A DNA stretch of 64,000 bases from Burkholderiales bacterium. GTDB lineage: Bacteria > Pseudomonadota > Gammaproteobacteria > Burkholderiales > Eutrophovitaceae. Positions within the stretch are counted from its first letter, which is position 1; the number at the start of each line of letters is the position of its first letter. The position numbers and the translations under genes are program-made. Location of the stretch: contig DATMAN010000027.1 in assembly GCA_035560005.1 (NCBI GenBank), positions 1 through 64,000 on the forward strand. The letters run 5' to 3'. A model generated the notes under the pieces. It was not told the origin of the DNA. It made no database searches and saw nothing but the letters and a program-made list of their open reading frames with translations. Of the stretch, positions 22,040 through 32,765 are shown piece after piece.

Positions 22040-22969
22040 TTATACGACAGCCTCTTCCTTCTTCCTTTCCGGCCTGACCAGATCCTCGCGCGTCACGCCC
22101 AGCCACATGACGATGGGACTTGCCACCAGAACGGAAGAATAGATGCCGAACAGAATACCGATGGTAAGTGCCAACGCGAAGTAGAAGAGCGTGTCGCCTC
22201 CGAAAATCAGCATCGACGTCACCATGATCTGAGTGCTGCCGTGAGTGATGATCGTGCGCGACATCGTGCGCGTGATCGCATTGTTGATGATCTCGGGCGT
22301 GGAAGCCTTGCGCAATTTGCGGAAGTTTTCGCGAATGCGGTCGAATACCACGACAGACTCGTTGACGGAATACCCTAGCACCGCCAGGACCGCCGCCAGC
22401 ACCGGCAGCGAGAACTCCCACTGGAACAGCGCAAAGAATCCCAGAATGATCACCACGTCGTGCAAGTTGGCGATGATCGCCGCGACGCCGAATTTCCACT
22501 CAAAGCGCAAAGCCAGATAGGCAACGATCCCGAGCGAAACGAGCAGCAGCGCCAGCGCGCCGTTTTCCACCAACTCACGCCCCACCTGCGACCCGACAAA
22601 GTCCACTCGACGCAGCTCCACGGTCGGGTCGTCCTCCCTGAGCGCCTTGATGACCGTTTCGGAAAGCTGAGCACCACTCACGTTGGGCTTCACCGGCAAC
22701 CGGATCAGTGCGGTCTGCGAGCTACCAAAACTCTGCACCACCGCGTCGCCGAGGCCGGCACGCCCCAAGGTGTCCCGAATCTTTGCGATCTGTGCCTCAT
22801 GTCCGTAGTTCACTTCCATGACCGTACCGCCGGTGAACTCGACGCCGAGGTGTAGTCCACGGGTGGCGAGGAAGAACACCGCGAGCAGGAAGGTAATCAA
22901 CGAGATCACGTTGAAAACCAGCGCATGACGCATGAAGGGAATGTCGTTTCGGATCCGGAAGAACTCCAT
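22040..22969 (-). CDS. secF: Protein-export membrane protein SecF
   Basis: RND-type membrane subunit that works with SecD to drive completion of SecYEG translocation by the proton motive force. The 309-aa protein has the first helix near residues 15-35, the periplasmic P4 domain with LGVEFTGGTVMEV, and the five-helix C-terminal block with GYSVNESVVVFDRIRENFRK and the amphipathic NNAITRTMSRTIITHGSTQ. It is 28 bp after secD. Confidence 0.97.
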   Translation of the reverse strand: MEFFRIRNDIPFMRHALVFNVISLITFLLAVFFLATRGLHLGVEFTGGTVMEVNYGHEAQIAKIRDTLGRAGLGDAVVQSFGSSQTALIRLPVKPNVSGAQLSETVIKALREDDPTVELRRVDFVGSQVGRELVENGALALLLVSLGIVAYLALRFEWKFGVAAIIANLHDVVIILGFFALFQWEFSLPVLAAVLAVLGYSVNESVVVFDRIRENFRKLRKASTPEIINNAITRTMSRTIITHGSTQIMVTSMLIFGGDTLFYFALALTIGILFGIYSSVLVASPIVMWLGVTREDLVRPERKKEEAVV

Positions 22970-22997
22970 GATTCGCTGTCCTCTTCAGGCGATCTTT

Positions 22998-24860
22998 CTA
23001 CACGGGTTGCTGGCGCTTGTGCCAGTCGGTGTTGCCGATCGGAAGCCGTTCGAGCTTGCGCCTGCTGCCGTACACATAGTTCACGATGCCCCGCGACACG
23101 AACACGGCGCTGAACATAGAAGTTAGGATCCCGAGGCAATGCACGACCGCAAATCCGCGGACCGGCCCGGTGCCGAACAGAAACAGGGCGATGCCCGCGA
23201 TCAGCGTCGTGATATTCGAATCCAGGATCGTCGCCCAAGCCCTTTCGTAGCCCGCGGCGATGGCCGCCTGCGGCGTCGTTCCGTTTCGAAGCTCCTCGCG
23301 AATCCGCTCGTTGATCAGTACGTTGGCGTCGATCGCCATGCCCAGCGTCAGGGCGATGGCTGCGATTCCCGGCAGCGTCAGTGTCGCCTGAAGCAGCGAC
23401 AGCAGCGCAACCAGCAACATCAGGTTGACGCCCAGAGCGATGACCGAGATGACGCCGAATACGCTGTAGTAGACGATGATGAAGATCGACAGTGCCGCGA
23501 AACCAATCCACGTGGAATGGAATCCGCGTCTGATGTTGTCTGCCCCCAAGCTGGGGCCGACCGTGCGCTCCTCGACGATTTCCATCGGCGCAGCAAGGGC
23601 GCCCGCGCGCAGGAGCAATGCGACGTCCCGCGCTTCGGTCGTTGTCATGCGACCGGAAATTTGCACACGCCCGCCACCGATTTCCTGGCGCACCACGGGA
23701 GCCGTGACGACCTCGCCCCTGCCTTTCTCGATCAAGACCATCGCGATGCGGCGCCCGACGTTCTCGCGCGTGGCCTGCTGAAACAGGGTCGCGCCGCGCC
23801 CATCGAGCGTCAGATGAACGGCGGGCTCCCCCGTCTGGCCGTCGAATCCGGGCTGCGCATCGGAAATCCGATCACCCGTCAGAATGACTTCCTTTTTGAG
23901 GAGGTAAGGAGTTCCTTCGCGGTCGTAGAGCAGGTCGGTGCCCAGAGGAATCTGCCCCCCGATTGCCGCCTGCAACGTTACCGGGTCCATCTTGTCCTCG
24001 TCCACCAGTCGCACTTCGAGGCTGGCGGTTCGACCCAAGATCTCTTTCGCCTTGGCGGTGTCTTGGACTCCGGGCAACTGAACGACCACCCGATCGGCGC
24101 CGGATTGCTGAACGATCGGCTCGGCCACACCCAACTCGTTGACTCGATTGCGCAAGGTAGTGATGTTCTGCTGCAGAGCGAATTCCTGGATGCGCTTCTG
24201 CACTTCCGGCTTGAGCGTGCCTACCAGTCTTGGTTCCGCGTCGGTTCCCTCTGCTCGCAGCGCCAGATCCGGTACTTCGCGTTCGAGCAGCGTCAGCGCT
24301 TGATCGCGCATTGCCACGTCGCGAAAGCGCACGACCACGCCCTGCCCTTCGCGCTGAATGCCCCCGTAGCGCACATCCTTGCTGCGCAGCACTTGGCGGA
24401 CATCCTGAGCGTAGCGGTCCGCGGCCTTGGTCAGTGCACCCTGCATATCGACCTGCAGCAGAAAGTGCACGCCGCCCCGCAAATCGAGACCCAAGTACAT
24501 TGGAAGCGCGTTGATGTTCGCCAGCCAGCGCGGCGAGTTGGAAAGCAGGTTGAGAGCGATGACATAAGCCTCGCCCAGTTCAGACTGCAGGACGTCCTTG
24601 GCCCTCAACTGAGTATCGGTGTTCGCGAAACGCAGCTTGACCCCGGTGGGATCGAAAAAAGAGGCCTCGGGGACGATATTCGACTTCCGCAACACCTCCT
24701 CAGCACGTCGCAGCAGAGATTCGTCGATCTTGGCGGTCGCCTTGGCTGCCGAGATCTGCACGGCCGGCGACTCCCCGAAGAAGTTCGGAAGCGCGTAGAT
24801 CGCGCCGAGCACGAGCGCTGCGGAGATGACCAAATACTTCCAGAGCGGATAACGATTCAT
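22998..24860 (-). CDS. secD: Protein-export membrane protein SecD
   Basis: 620-aa partner of SecF. The N-terminal helix starts NRYPLWKYLVISAALVLGA, the P1 domain contains LGLDLRGGVHFLLQVD near residue 125, and the C-terminal six-helix RND block has TLPGIAAIALTLGMAIDANVLINERIREE, with the conserved Asp needed for proton conduction. Residues up to about 430 form the periplasmic P1 head and base. It is preceded by yajC and followed by secF, the universal order. Confidence 0.97.
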   Translation of the reverse strand: MNRYPLWKYLVISAALVLGAIYALPNFFGESPAVQISAAKATAKIDESLLRRAEEVLRKSNIVPEASFFDPTGVKLRFANTDTQLRAKDVLQSELGEAYVIALNLLSNSPRWLANINALPMYLGLDLRGGVHFLLQVDMQGALTKAADRYAQDVRQVLRSKDVRYGGIQREGQGVVVRFRDVAMRDQALTLLEREVPDLALRAEGTDAEPRLVGTLKPEVQKRIQEFALQQNITTLRNRVNELGVAEPIVQQSGADRVVVQLPGVQDTAKAKEILGRTASLEVRLVDEDKMDPVTLQAAIGGQIPLGTDLLYDREGTPYLLKKEVILTGDRISDAQPGFDGQTGEPAVHLTLDGRGATLFQQATRENVGRRIAMVLIEKGRGEVVTAPVVRQEIGGGRVQISGRMTTTEARDVALLLRAGALAAPMEIVEERTVGPSLGADNIRRGFHSTWIGFAALSIFIIVYYSVFGVISVIALGVNLMLLVALLSLLQATLTLPGIAAIALTLGMAIDANVLINERIREELRNGTTPQAAIAAGYERAWATILDSNITTLIAGIALFLFGTGPVRGFAVVHCLGILTSMFSAVFVSRGIVNYVYGSRRKLERLPIGNTDWHKRQQPV

Positions 24861-24906
24861 GAGAGGCTGGGGAACAAGCGGTTCGGCGGCGCAGCACCGC
24901 GCAGCG

Positions 24907-25242
24907 TTAAGCCGAGGAACTCGTGATGTTCTTGATCGTGCCTTTTGGCAAAAGCGATTGTATCGACGGTCGCTGAACGTGGATCTCGACGTTGGGCGCG
25001 ATCTCGAGCGAAACGTACTGATCGCCGATTCGCGTGATCTTGCCGACAGTTCCTCCGGCCGTCACGACCTCGTCGCCCTTTTGCAACGCCTGAAGCATAT
25101 TGCGATGTTCTTTCGCCCGCTTGGCCTGCGGCCGAATCAAGAGGAAGTACAACAGCACGAACATCAGGATCAACGGCAGCAGGCCAAACAGATCCATCCC
25201 GCCGCCCGATGCTGTCTGGGCATAGGCATTGCCGATCAACAC
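24907..25242 (-). CDS. yajC: Sec translocon accessory subunit YajC
   Basis: 111-aa single-pass protein of the SecDF-YajC subcomplex. It has one helix near residues 17-38 (LFGLLPLILMFVLLYFLLI) followed by RPQAKRAKEHRNMLQALQKGDEVVTAGG, the family hallmark. The GTG at 25242 (VLIGNAYAQTASGGG) is chosen because a GGAGG site precedes it by 7 bases and homologues begin with a short ...NA(Y/F)AQ sequence; the longer reading to 25338 has no family support. Confidence 0.95.
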   Translation of the reverse strand: MLIGNAYAQTASGGGMDLFGLLPLILMFVLLYFLLIRPQAKRAKEHRNMLQALQKGDEVVTAGGTVGKITRIGDQYVSLEIAPNVEIHVQRPSIQSLLPKGTIKNITSSSA

Positions 25243-25334
25243 TGGAACTCCTCCGTATCGCGGGCTCCGGCGCACCATAGGTCCCGCTTCGCACGCCGCG
25301 ACCACGCTTGGATAAAAAGGGACTGCGCATCTTA

Positions 25335-27472
<2,138 letters not shown>

Positions 27473-27479
27473 CGCTCGA

Positions 27480-27485
27480 ATTATA
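27480..27485 (-). promoter_or_regulatory. TATAAT -10 box of queA
   Basis: An exact minus-strand TATAAT ends 7 bp before the queA ATG. No good -35 lies 16-18 bp upstream (AAGGAA-like), so it may need an activator. The predicted start of transcription, about 27473, is at or within a few bases of the start codon. Confidence 0.45.
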
Positions 27486-27675
27486 TTGGCTGCAGGCAGC
27501 GATTCCTTGCTGCTCGACTGCGATTTCCGCGATAATCCACAGCCACCGCAGGATTGACTTGGCCGGGTAGGTGGTGGTTAGACAATGAATCCTCCAGCAC
27601 TCGTTCCGGCATGGACGGGGCTTTGCCGCAGGTGGACTGCACGGCCGGAGCGGTTTGCTGAACTTTCTGATCGAC

Positions 27676-27762
27676 GCCGGGATGGCGGAACTGGTAGACG
27701 CAGCGGACTCAAAATCCGCCGGTGGCAACACCATGTGGGTTCGATTCCCTCTCCCGGCACCA
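27676..27762 (+). tRNA. tRNA-Leu (anticodon CAA)
   Basis: 87-nt class II tRNA. The acceptor stem GCCGGGA (27676-27682) pairs with TCCCGGC (27752-27758), followed by ACCA encoded in the gene. The anticodon stem GCGGA/TCCGC encloses the loop CTCAAAA, giving anticodon CAA (27710-27712) that reads UUG. A long variable arm (GGTGGCAACACC) marks the Leu class. The T arm has GTTCGATTC. It lies between queA (divergent) and the hydratase-like gene. Confidence 0.95.
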
Positions 27763-27853
27763 ACCCGTGACAGGGCGCTCTCCAGCCACGGGCAGACGAC
27801 TTGGCAGGCCCGTCTCCACGCACTCTTTTCAGACCTCGAAAACTACCCGTGAA

Positions 27854-28639
27854 ATGAATCGGGCGGATATCGACGAAGCGGCAGCGATCCTCTGGACCAC
27901 CTGGGACCGGGAGCAGCGCCTCGAGGCCTTGCCACCGCAGTGCAGGCCGGTTGAGCGCGCAGACGGCTATGCGATTCAGGCCGCCGTGGCGCGAAAGAGT
28001 GGTTCTCAGCTCTTCGGCTGGAAGATCGCCGCTACTAGCCGTGCGGGACAGCGGCACATCGGCGTGGATGGTCCGCTGGCCGGACGGCTGCTCTCCCAAC
28101 GGGTGGTCACGTCGGGTGCGACGGTATCCCTTGCCAACAACCAGATGCGCGTGGCCGAGGCCGAATTTGCGTTCCGGATGGGCAAGGCCCTGGCTGTGCG
28201 CCAGACCCCGTACAGCATCGAAGAAGTCATGGCTGCGGTGGAAACGCTGCACACCGCAATCGAGATTCCCGACTCGCGTTTTCGCGACTTCACCAAGGTC
28301 GGGGCAGCGCAGCTCATCGCTGATAACGCCTGCGCGTGCTGGTTCGTCATCGGCCCGGAGGCGCCATCCCGGTGGCGCCAGATCGACCTGGCCGAACATG
28401 CCGTCACCGTTCAACGCAACGGCCAGCGAGTGGTAGATGGAAAGGGACACAATGTGCTCGGCGACCCGCGCGTGGCGCTCGTCTGGATTGCGAACGAGTT
28501 GAGCGCCTATGGTGAGCAACTCAACGCTGGCGACGTGATCACGACCGGAACCTGCGTGACGCCCGTGCAGATCTTTTCGGAGGACCGCGTGCTGGCCGAT
28601 TTCGGCGTTCTGGGACAGGTCGAGGCGCGCCTGAACTGA
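27854..28639 (+). CDS. 2-keto-4-pentenoate hydratase/fumarylacetoacetase-family protein (MhpD-like)
   Basis: 261 aa. The sequence follows the MhpD/2-hydroxypenta-2,4-dienoate hydratase branch: FGWKIAATSRAGQRHIGVDGPLAGRL, the metal-site region MRVAEAEFAFRMGKAL (E-A-E-F-A-F), ALHTAIEIPDSRF-like LHTAIEIPDSRF, and a C-terminal VLGDPRVALVWIANELSAYG and VITTGTCV. In aromatic meta-cleavage pathways this enzyme hydrates 2-hydroxypentadienoate. No other meta-cleavage gene is nearby, so the natural substrate is open. The ATG at 27854 is chosen; longer in-frame sequence upstream overlaps the tRNA and is not plausible. Confidence 0.8.
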   Translation: MNRADIDEAAAILWTTWDREQRLEALPPQCRPVERADGYAIQAAVARKSGSQLFGWKIAATSRAGQRHIGVDGPLAGRLLSQRVVTSGATVSLANNQMRVAEAEFAFRMGKALAVRQTPYSIEEVMAAVETLHTAIEIPDSRFRDFTKVGAAQLIADNACACWFVIGPEAPSRWRQIDLAEHAVTVQRNGQRVVDGKGHNVLGDPRVALVWIANELSAYGEQLNAGDVITTGTCVTPVQIFSEDRVLADFGVLGQVEARLN

Positions 28640-28700
28640 CACCTGCGGATGCCGGGCGCGTGGCGCCAAAGTTCTGACCGTGCGATAGTGTACGCAGGCC

Positions 28701-30146
28701 ATGCAGCTGTATTACCCACGTTCGTTTCTCAAACTGATCCTGACCGGGTTCGCGCTCGCGGTCCTGCCACTCGTTCTCGCCCTTCTGTACAACGCCTATA
28801 CCATCAGCCGGCTCGCCGACCACAGCCAGCGGGTGCTGTACCAGGCAGTGCAGGCCACGCAAACCAGTCGGGCGTTGATCGAACACGCCACAGCGATGGA
28901 GCGCAGCGTGCGCCAGTTCGCCATCGTCGGGGAGCCCGCAGTCCTGCAGGGCTATTCGCTGGCGCACGAACGCTTTCTGCAGACGGCCAAGCGTCTCGGC
29001 GGTTTCCCGCTCGAACAGTCGCAGCAGGAAGCGCTGGCGCGCTTGATCCGGACCGAAGGCGACCTTCATGCGCAGGTCTTGCAGACGGCGTCGGATCCGG
29101 AGGCGGCCGCGCGCTTGACTGCGGGCTTTTCGGCGCTTTCGCAGGCGGCGCGCGACCTCGACGATCAGGGCAATGTGCTGGTGGATCGGGAAGTGGAAAC
29201 GGTCCAGCGAATGGCTGGCGAGACCCAGAAATTCGTATTCTGGCAGTTACTCGGGCTCGCGCCGGTGGCTGTCTTTCTGATCGTCGGCGCGACCCTGCTC
29301 ATCCGGCGCCCGATATCCCAGATCGAGACGGCCATCCGGCGACTCGGGGAAGGAGGATTCGACTCGAAGATCAGCGTAAAGGGACCGGCCGACCTGGAGT
29401 CTCTGGGCCGTCAGCTCGACTGGCTGCGTCTGCGGCTGCTCGACCTGGAGGAGCAGAAATCACGCTTCCTTCGACATGTGTCGCACGAACTGAAGACGCC
29501 GCTGACCGCCCTGCGGGAGGGTGTGGAGCTGCTGGCCGACGAGGTGACGGGAAAGATGACGCCCGGTCAGGTCGAAATCGCGAGGATCTTGAGACAGAAC
29601 ACCCTGCGCCTGCAGCGCCTGATCGAAGACTTGCTAAACTATCACAGCGCCCAATTTCACACCGCTGCGCTCACCCTCACGCGGTTTAATCTGCGGGTTC
29701 TCGTTTCCCGGGTTGCCCAGCATCACTCTCTCGCCATGCGCGCCAAGAATCTCAGCCTGAACCTCTCCGCGTCGGACCTCGAGGTGGAAGGGGACGAGAA
29801 GAAGATCGAGGCTATTGTGGACAATCTGCTGTCCAATGCAATCAAGTTCTCGCCCGTCGGCGGCACCATCCGGTTCCAGTTGCGTCGCAGAGGGGCGGAC
29901 GTCGTGGTAGACGTGATGGATGACGGTCCGGGAATCGCTCCGGCCGACAGGGTGCGCGTCTTCGAACCCTTCTATCAGGGCACTGCCCAGTATACGGGAG
30001 CTGTCAAAGGCACCGGTCTGGGACTGGCTATCGTCCGAGAGTACGCTCTGGCGCATCATGGGACTGTCGAGGTCATCGATGACGGAAATCCCGGAGCTCA
30101 TCTGCGCGTGGTCCTGCCGAGCCGGCAGCTGGAGGCCGCGGCTTGA
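28701..30146 (+). CDS. glrK: Sensor histidine kinase GlrK (QseE)
   Basis: Inner-membrane kinase of the GlrK-GlrR system, 481 aa. TM1 is at about 10-32 and TM2 at about 182-201, separated by a periplasmic helical sensor; a HAMP-like linker (RRPISQIETAIRRLGEG) follows. His262 in FLRHVSHELKTPLTALREG is the phosphosite; the N box is NLLSNAIKFS and the G boxes are DDGPGIAP and GTGLGLAIV. The E. coli orthologue with lipoprotein QseG responds to envelope signals and phosphorylates GlrR. Assignment rests on the three-gene order glrK-qseG-glrR, which is conserved here. The stop overlaps the qseG start. Confidence 0.9.
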   Translation: MQLYYPRSFLKLILTGFALAVLPLVLALLYNAYTISRLADHSQRVLYQAVQATQTSRALIEHATAMERSVRQFAIVGEPAVLQGYSLAHERFLQTAKRLGGFPLEQSQQEALARLIRTEGDLHAQVLQTASDPEAAARLTAGFSALSQAARDLDDQGNVLVDREVETVQRMAGETQKFVFWQLLGLAPVAVFLIVGATLLIRRPISQIETAIRRLGEGGFDSKISVKGPADLESLGRQLDWLRLRLLDLEEQKSRFLRHVSHELKTPLTALREGVELLADEVTGKMTPGQVEIARILRQNTLRLQRLIEDLLNYHSAQFHTAALTLTRFNLRVLVSRVAQHHSLAMRAKNLSLNLSASDLEVEGDEKKIEAIVDNLLSNAIKFSPVGGTIRFQLRRRGADVVVDVMDDGPGIAPADRVRVFEPFYQGTAQYTGAVKGTGLGLAIVREYALAHHGTVEVIDDGNPGAHLRVVLPSRQLEAAA

Positions 30147-30685
30147 GGTGCCTGATCGCGCCCGCGATGTGTGCGGCGCTGTTCGCCGCCTGCGCCGTCA
30201 CGCAACCGACGCGCGACCCTGCGCCGCTGCTGCCCCCACCCCAAGTCAAAGCCAGCGATGCCGACCGGCTGCTCAAGTACTATCACCGGGTGTTGTCCTT
30301 GAAAGGCGGTGAACTCGCGCGCGAATACGAAAGGGCTCGCCAGGCCTTCGAGCGGGAAGGCTCGGACGTGAATCGTATCCAACTCGCGATGCTGCTTTCT
30401 CTGCCAAGCGCGGGTTTTCGGGACGATTCCGCGGCTATCGGCCTGCTGCAACCCGTGCTGAAGGAGCAGCGCGGCGAGGAATCGTCGCTTCGGCCGCTTG
30501 CGTTGCTCATGCAGAGCTACATTCTGGAAGTTCGACGCGCCGAAGATGCCTTGCAGACACAGACCTCGAAGCTGCGTGACGAGCAGCGGCGCGGCGAAGC
30601 CTTGCAGCAGAAGCTGGAAGCGCTCTTGGAGATGGAAATGAAGATGATCGAGCGGGAGCAATCCGCCCAACCGAAACCCAGATGA
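30143..30685 (+). CDS. qseG: QseG-like outer-membrane lipoprotein
   Basis: 180-aa lipoprotein between kinase and regulator, the position of qseG (yfhG) in E. coli. A signal peptide ends in the lipobox LFAAC with Cys17. The mature part is a Pro-rich linker followed by helical sequence, and the last 50 residues (EDALQTQTSKLRDEQRRGEALQQKLEALLEME) form a predicted coiled coil. The start is a TTG overlapping the glrK TGA (TTGA); the next in-frame ATG would leave too short a signal. Its expected role is a periplasmic partner of GlrK. Sequence similarity to E. coli QseG is weak by eye, so the name rests partly on synteny. Confidence 0.72.
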   Translation: MRCLIAPAMCAALFAACAVTQPTRDPAPLLPPPQVKASDADRLLKYYHRVLSLKGGELAREYERARQAFEREGSDVNRIQLAMLLSLPSAGFRDDSAAIGLLQPVLKEQRGEESSLRPLALLMQSYILEVRRAEDALQTQTSKLRDEQRRGEALQQKLEALLEMEMKMIEREQSAQPKPR

Positions 30686-32031
30686 ACGGCAAAGGCAAGG
30701 TACTGATCGTCGACGACGACCCGGATCTGTTGCGGCTGTTGACGTTTCGCCTGGAAGGCGCCGGATATGTCGTGGAGAGCGCGGACAGCGCCGAGCGGGC
30801 GCTGGCGCGTCTCGCTGTCTCAGTGCCCCAGGTCGTGATCACCGATCTGCGGATGAGCGGAATGGATGGCATGGCGTTGTTCGAGAACATCCGCAGGAGT
30901 CATCCGGCATTGCCGGTCATCATTCTAACCGCTCACGGCACCATCCCGGATGCGGTCGCCGCCACGCAACGTGGTGTCTTCGGCTACCTCACCAAGCCCT
31001 TCGATGGCAAAGAGCTGCTGGCTCAGGTGGAGCGGGCGATGAGCGTGAGCGGAGCCCCGGCCCCAAAGGGCGCGGCCGAGACGCAGTGGCGGGCCGGCAT
31101 CATTACCCGCAGCCCAGTCATGGAAAGCATCCTGAGCAAGGCGAGACTGGTCGCGAACGGCGACGCGAGCGTGCTCATTCGCGGCGAAAGCGGCACTGGA
31201 AAAGAGATGCTTGCCCGAGCCATTCATCGCGCAAGCGCCCGATCGGAGAAGATGTTCGTTGCCGTCAACTGCGCCGCCATTCCCGAGCAACTCCTGGAAT
31301 CCGAACTGTTCGGCCACATGAAGGGTTCATTCACCGGAGCCGCGCGAGACTACAAGGGCTTGTTTCAGGCCGCGGACGGAGGGACTGTGTTTCTTGACGA
31401 GATCGGCGACATGCCCATTCCGCTGCAAGTAAAGCTGCTCCGCGTGCTTCAGGAACGCGAGATCCGGCCTATCGGATCAACCCAGACGATTCCGGTCAAT
31501 GTGCGCATCATCTCCGCTACGCACCGCAACCTGGAAGACGAGATTGCCGCCGGGCGTTTTCGCGAAGATCTCTACTACCGGCTCAATGTGGTCTCCTTCG
31601 TCTTGCCTTCGCTCGCTGAGCGTCGAGAGGACATTCCGGCGCTCGCTGCTCATTTCCTTTCGCTGCTTTCAGCCAAGTACAACAAGCCGCTCAACGGCTT
31701 TTCCGCAGAAGCGATGGAGGCCCTGGTCAAGGCATCATGGCCGGGAAACATCCGTGAGCTCTACAACGTGGTTGAGCAGGCAGTGGCGCTCGCGACGACC
31801 CCGATCATTCCGCCCACCTTGATTGAGCACGCATTGACGGGTCGAACTGCGGAGTTGAGTTCCTTCGAGGCCGCTCGCAGCGAATTCGAAAGGGAGTACC
31901 TCGCCAAGCTGCTCAAGATCACCGGAGGCAACGTAACGCAAGCAGCCCGGCTGGCCAAGCGAAACCGAACCGAGTTCTACAAGCTGCTGCAAAGGCATCG
32001 GCTGGACCCGAAGATGTTCAAGGCGCTTTAG
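30682..32031 (+). CDS. glrR: Sigma-54-dependent response regulator GlrR (QseF)
   Basis: 449-aa NtrC-class activator. Receiver domain (1-120) with phospho-acceptor Asp55 in VITDLRMSG and Lys105 in LTKPFDG; AAA+ domain (about 140-365) with Walker A GESGTGKE at 168-175, Walker B TVFLDEIGDM, and arginine-finger region FREDLYYRLNV; Fis-type HTH at the C terminus (ITGGNVTQAARLAKRNRTEFYKLLQRH). The sigma-54 contact loop reads GSFTGA (215-220) rather than the usual GAFTGA, with the essential Phe and Thr kept. ATGA overlap with qseG. In E. coli GlrR binds TGTC-N10-GACA; matches to that operator lie just downstream of this gene. Confidence 0.93.
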   Translation: MNGKGKVLIVDDDPDLLRLLTFRLEGAGYVVESADSAERALARLAVSVPQVVITDLRMSGMDGMALFENIRRSHPALPVIILTAHGTIPDAVAATQRGVFGYLTKPFDGKELLAQVERAMSVSGAPAPKGAAETQWRAGIITRSPVMESILSKARLVANGDASVLIRGESGTGKEMLARAIHRASARSEKMFVAVNCAAIPEQLLESELFGHMKGSFTGAARDYKGLFQAADGGTVFLDEIGDMPIPLQVKLLRVLQEREIRPIGSTQTIPVNVRIISATHRNLEDEIAAGRFREDLYYRLNVVSFVLPSLAERREDIPALAAHFLSLLSAKYNKPLNGFSAEAMEALVKASWPGNIRELYNVVEQAVALATTPIIPPTLIEHALTGRTAELSSFEAARSEFEREYLAKLLKITGGNVTQAARLAKRNRTEFYKLLQRHRLDPKMFKAL

Positions 32032-32049
32032 GGTGGACCGGAGCTTACG

Positions 32050-32067
32050 GGTCGCTGGACAGCGACA
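32050..32067. promoter_or_regulatory. Candidate GlrR site 1 (one mismatch)
   Basis: GGTC-N10-GACA, one mismatch from the GlrR operator TGTC-N10-GACA. It overlaps a perfect 6-bp inverted repeat GTCGCT-GGAC-AGCGAC that could instead be a weak glrR terminator; no T tract follows. It is centred about 166 bp upstream of the predicted sigma-54 transcription start. Confidence 0.45.
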
Positions 32068-32115
32068 CAAAAATCCGTCCATAAAACATACAGTTAAGTC
32101 GTACTCCACAGCTCG

Positions 32116-32133
32116 TGTCGCCAACCGGAGACA
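32116..32133. promoter_or_regulatory. Candidate GlrR site 2 (exact)
   Basis: TGTC-GCCAACCGGA-GACA is an exact match to the TGTC-N10-GACA operator defined for E. coli GlrR at glmY. It is centred about 100 bp upstream of the predicted sigma-54 start, a typical enhancer distance, and 66 bp from site 1, close to six helical turns. Confidence 0.65.
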
Positions 32134-32198
32134 AGCGCATATTAGGTTCCTGTCGAGCTTGTGCTAAGAGGTCAATGATTTATCGAGGAATGCTCTGC

Positions 32199-32213
32199 TG
32201 GCATACGGGCTGC
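32199..32213 (+). promoter_or_regulatory. Candidate sigma-54 (-24/-12) promoter
   Basis: TGGCATACGGGCTGC matches TGGCACG-N4-TTGC with the invariant GG (32200-32201) and GC (32212-32213) exactly 10 bp apart, and a T following. The predicted start of transcription is about 32225, 30 nt before the ATG at 32255. A sigma-54 activator gene lies directly upstream. Confidence 0.65.
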
Positions 32214-32254
32214 TTGCTGCTCTGCCTTGGAACCGAGACTCACGCAGCCGCAGA

Positions 32255-32758
32255 ATGGCCCGAAAAAACAACCTCTTCTATGCCCTGGCAACCAGCGCGG
32301 TGTTCTCGGTCGCGACCTTTGGCGTGGTCGGCATCGCCGCAATTACAGGCCACCTTCGGGTCGGAGATGCCGAAGTGGATCGCTTGTTTGTAGCCGATCC
32401 TCGTCCGCTGAGCCACGCGTATGTGGCCATTCCGCTTGAGCGCCAAGCCCGCCCGCTGCATGTCGGTCTGACTCGTCAGCCCGACGAGGCATCGCCAGCG
32501 GCAAGCCGAGCATTTGCCTTGCGGCTTGGCGAGCGCATTGCCGAGCCGACCTGCGCGATATGCGGGGTGGTCAACTCGATCGAACGGGGTAGCGTCAGCC
32601 GTTCACGGTCGGCACAGGGGCGCGATATCGACGGCTTCGTGATCACGGTAAAAATGCAGGACGGAACTGTCAGGAAGATCCACGAACTGGAGCGCCCGAG
32701 GTATTCCGTCGGTCAGCGGGTCCGCTTTGTGAACGGCTCGATTGTTACTCTGGGATAG
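32255..32758 (+). CDS. Membrane-anchored protein of unknown function, first gene of putative GlrR operon
   Basis: 167 aa. One N-terminal hydrophobic segment (about 8-30) probably anchors it with the rest in the periplasm. A CAICG motif (Cys100, Cys103) precedes a compact C-terminal beta-rich region, GFVITVKMQDGTVRKIHELERPRYSVGQRVRFVNGSIVTLG-like. A C-x-x-CG-x-V followed by a V-x-M-x-DG-x-x-R strand pair resembles the C-terminal part of SlyB-like lipoproteins, but the glycine-zipper segment is missing. Start at ATG 32255, 42 bp after the sigma-54 element. Function unknown; its place behind GlrR sites suggests an envelope-stress role. Confidence 0.7.
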   Translation: MARKNNLFYALATSAVFSVATFGVVGIAAITGHLRVGDAEVDRLFVADPRPLSHAYVAIPLERQARPLHVGLTRQPDEASPAASRAFALRLGERIAEPTCAICGVVNSIERGSVSRSRSAQGRDIDGFVITVKMQDGTVRKIHELERPRYSVGQRVRFVNGSIVTLG

Positions 32759-32765
32759 ACAGGAC

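Noticed and set aside
23139..24926. A 595-codon rightward open frame antisense to secD
   Set aside because: No motifs and a biased composition typical of antisense frames in GC-rich genes.
32041..32070. Intrinsic terminator of glrR at GTCGCT-GGAC-AGCGAC
   Set aside because: The stem is only 6 bp and no T tract follows, so it is listed instead as a possible GlrR half of the regulatory region; it remains ambiguous.
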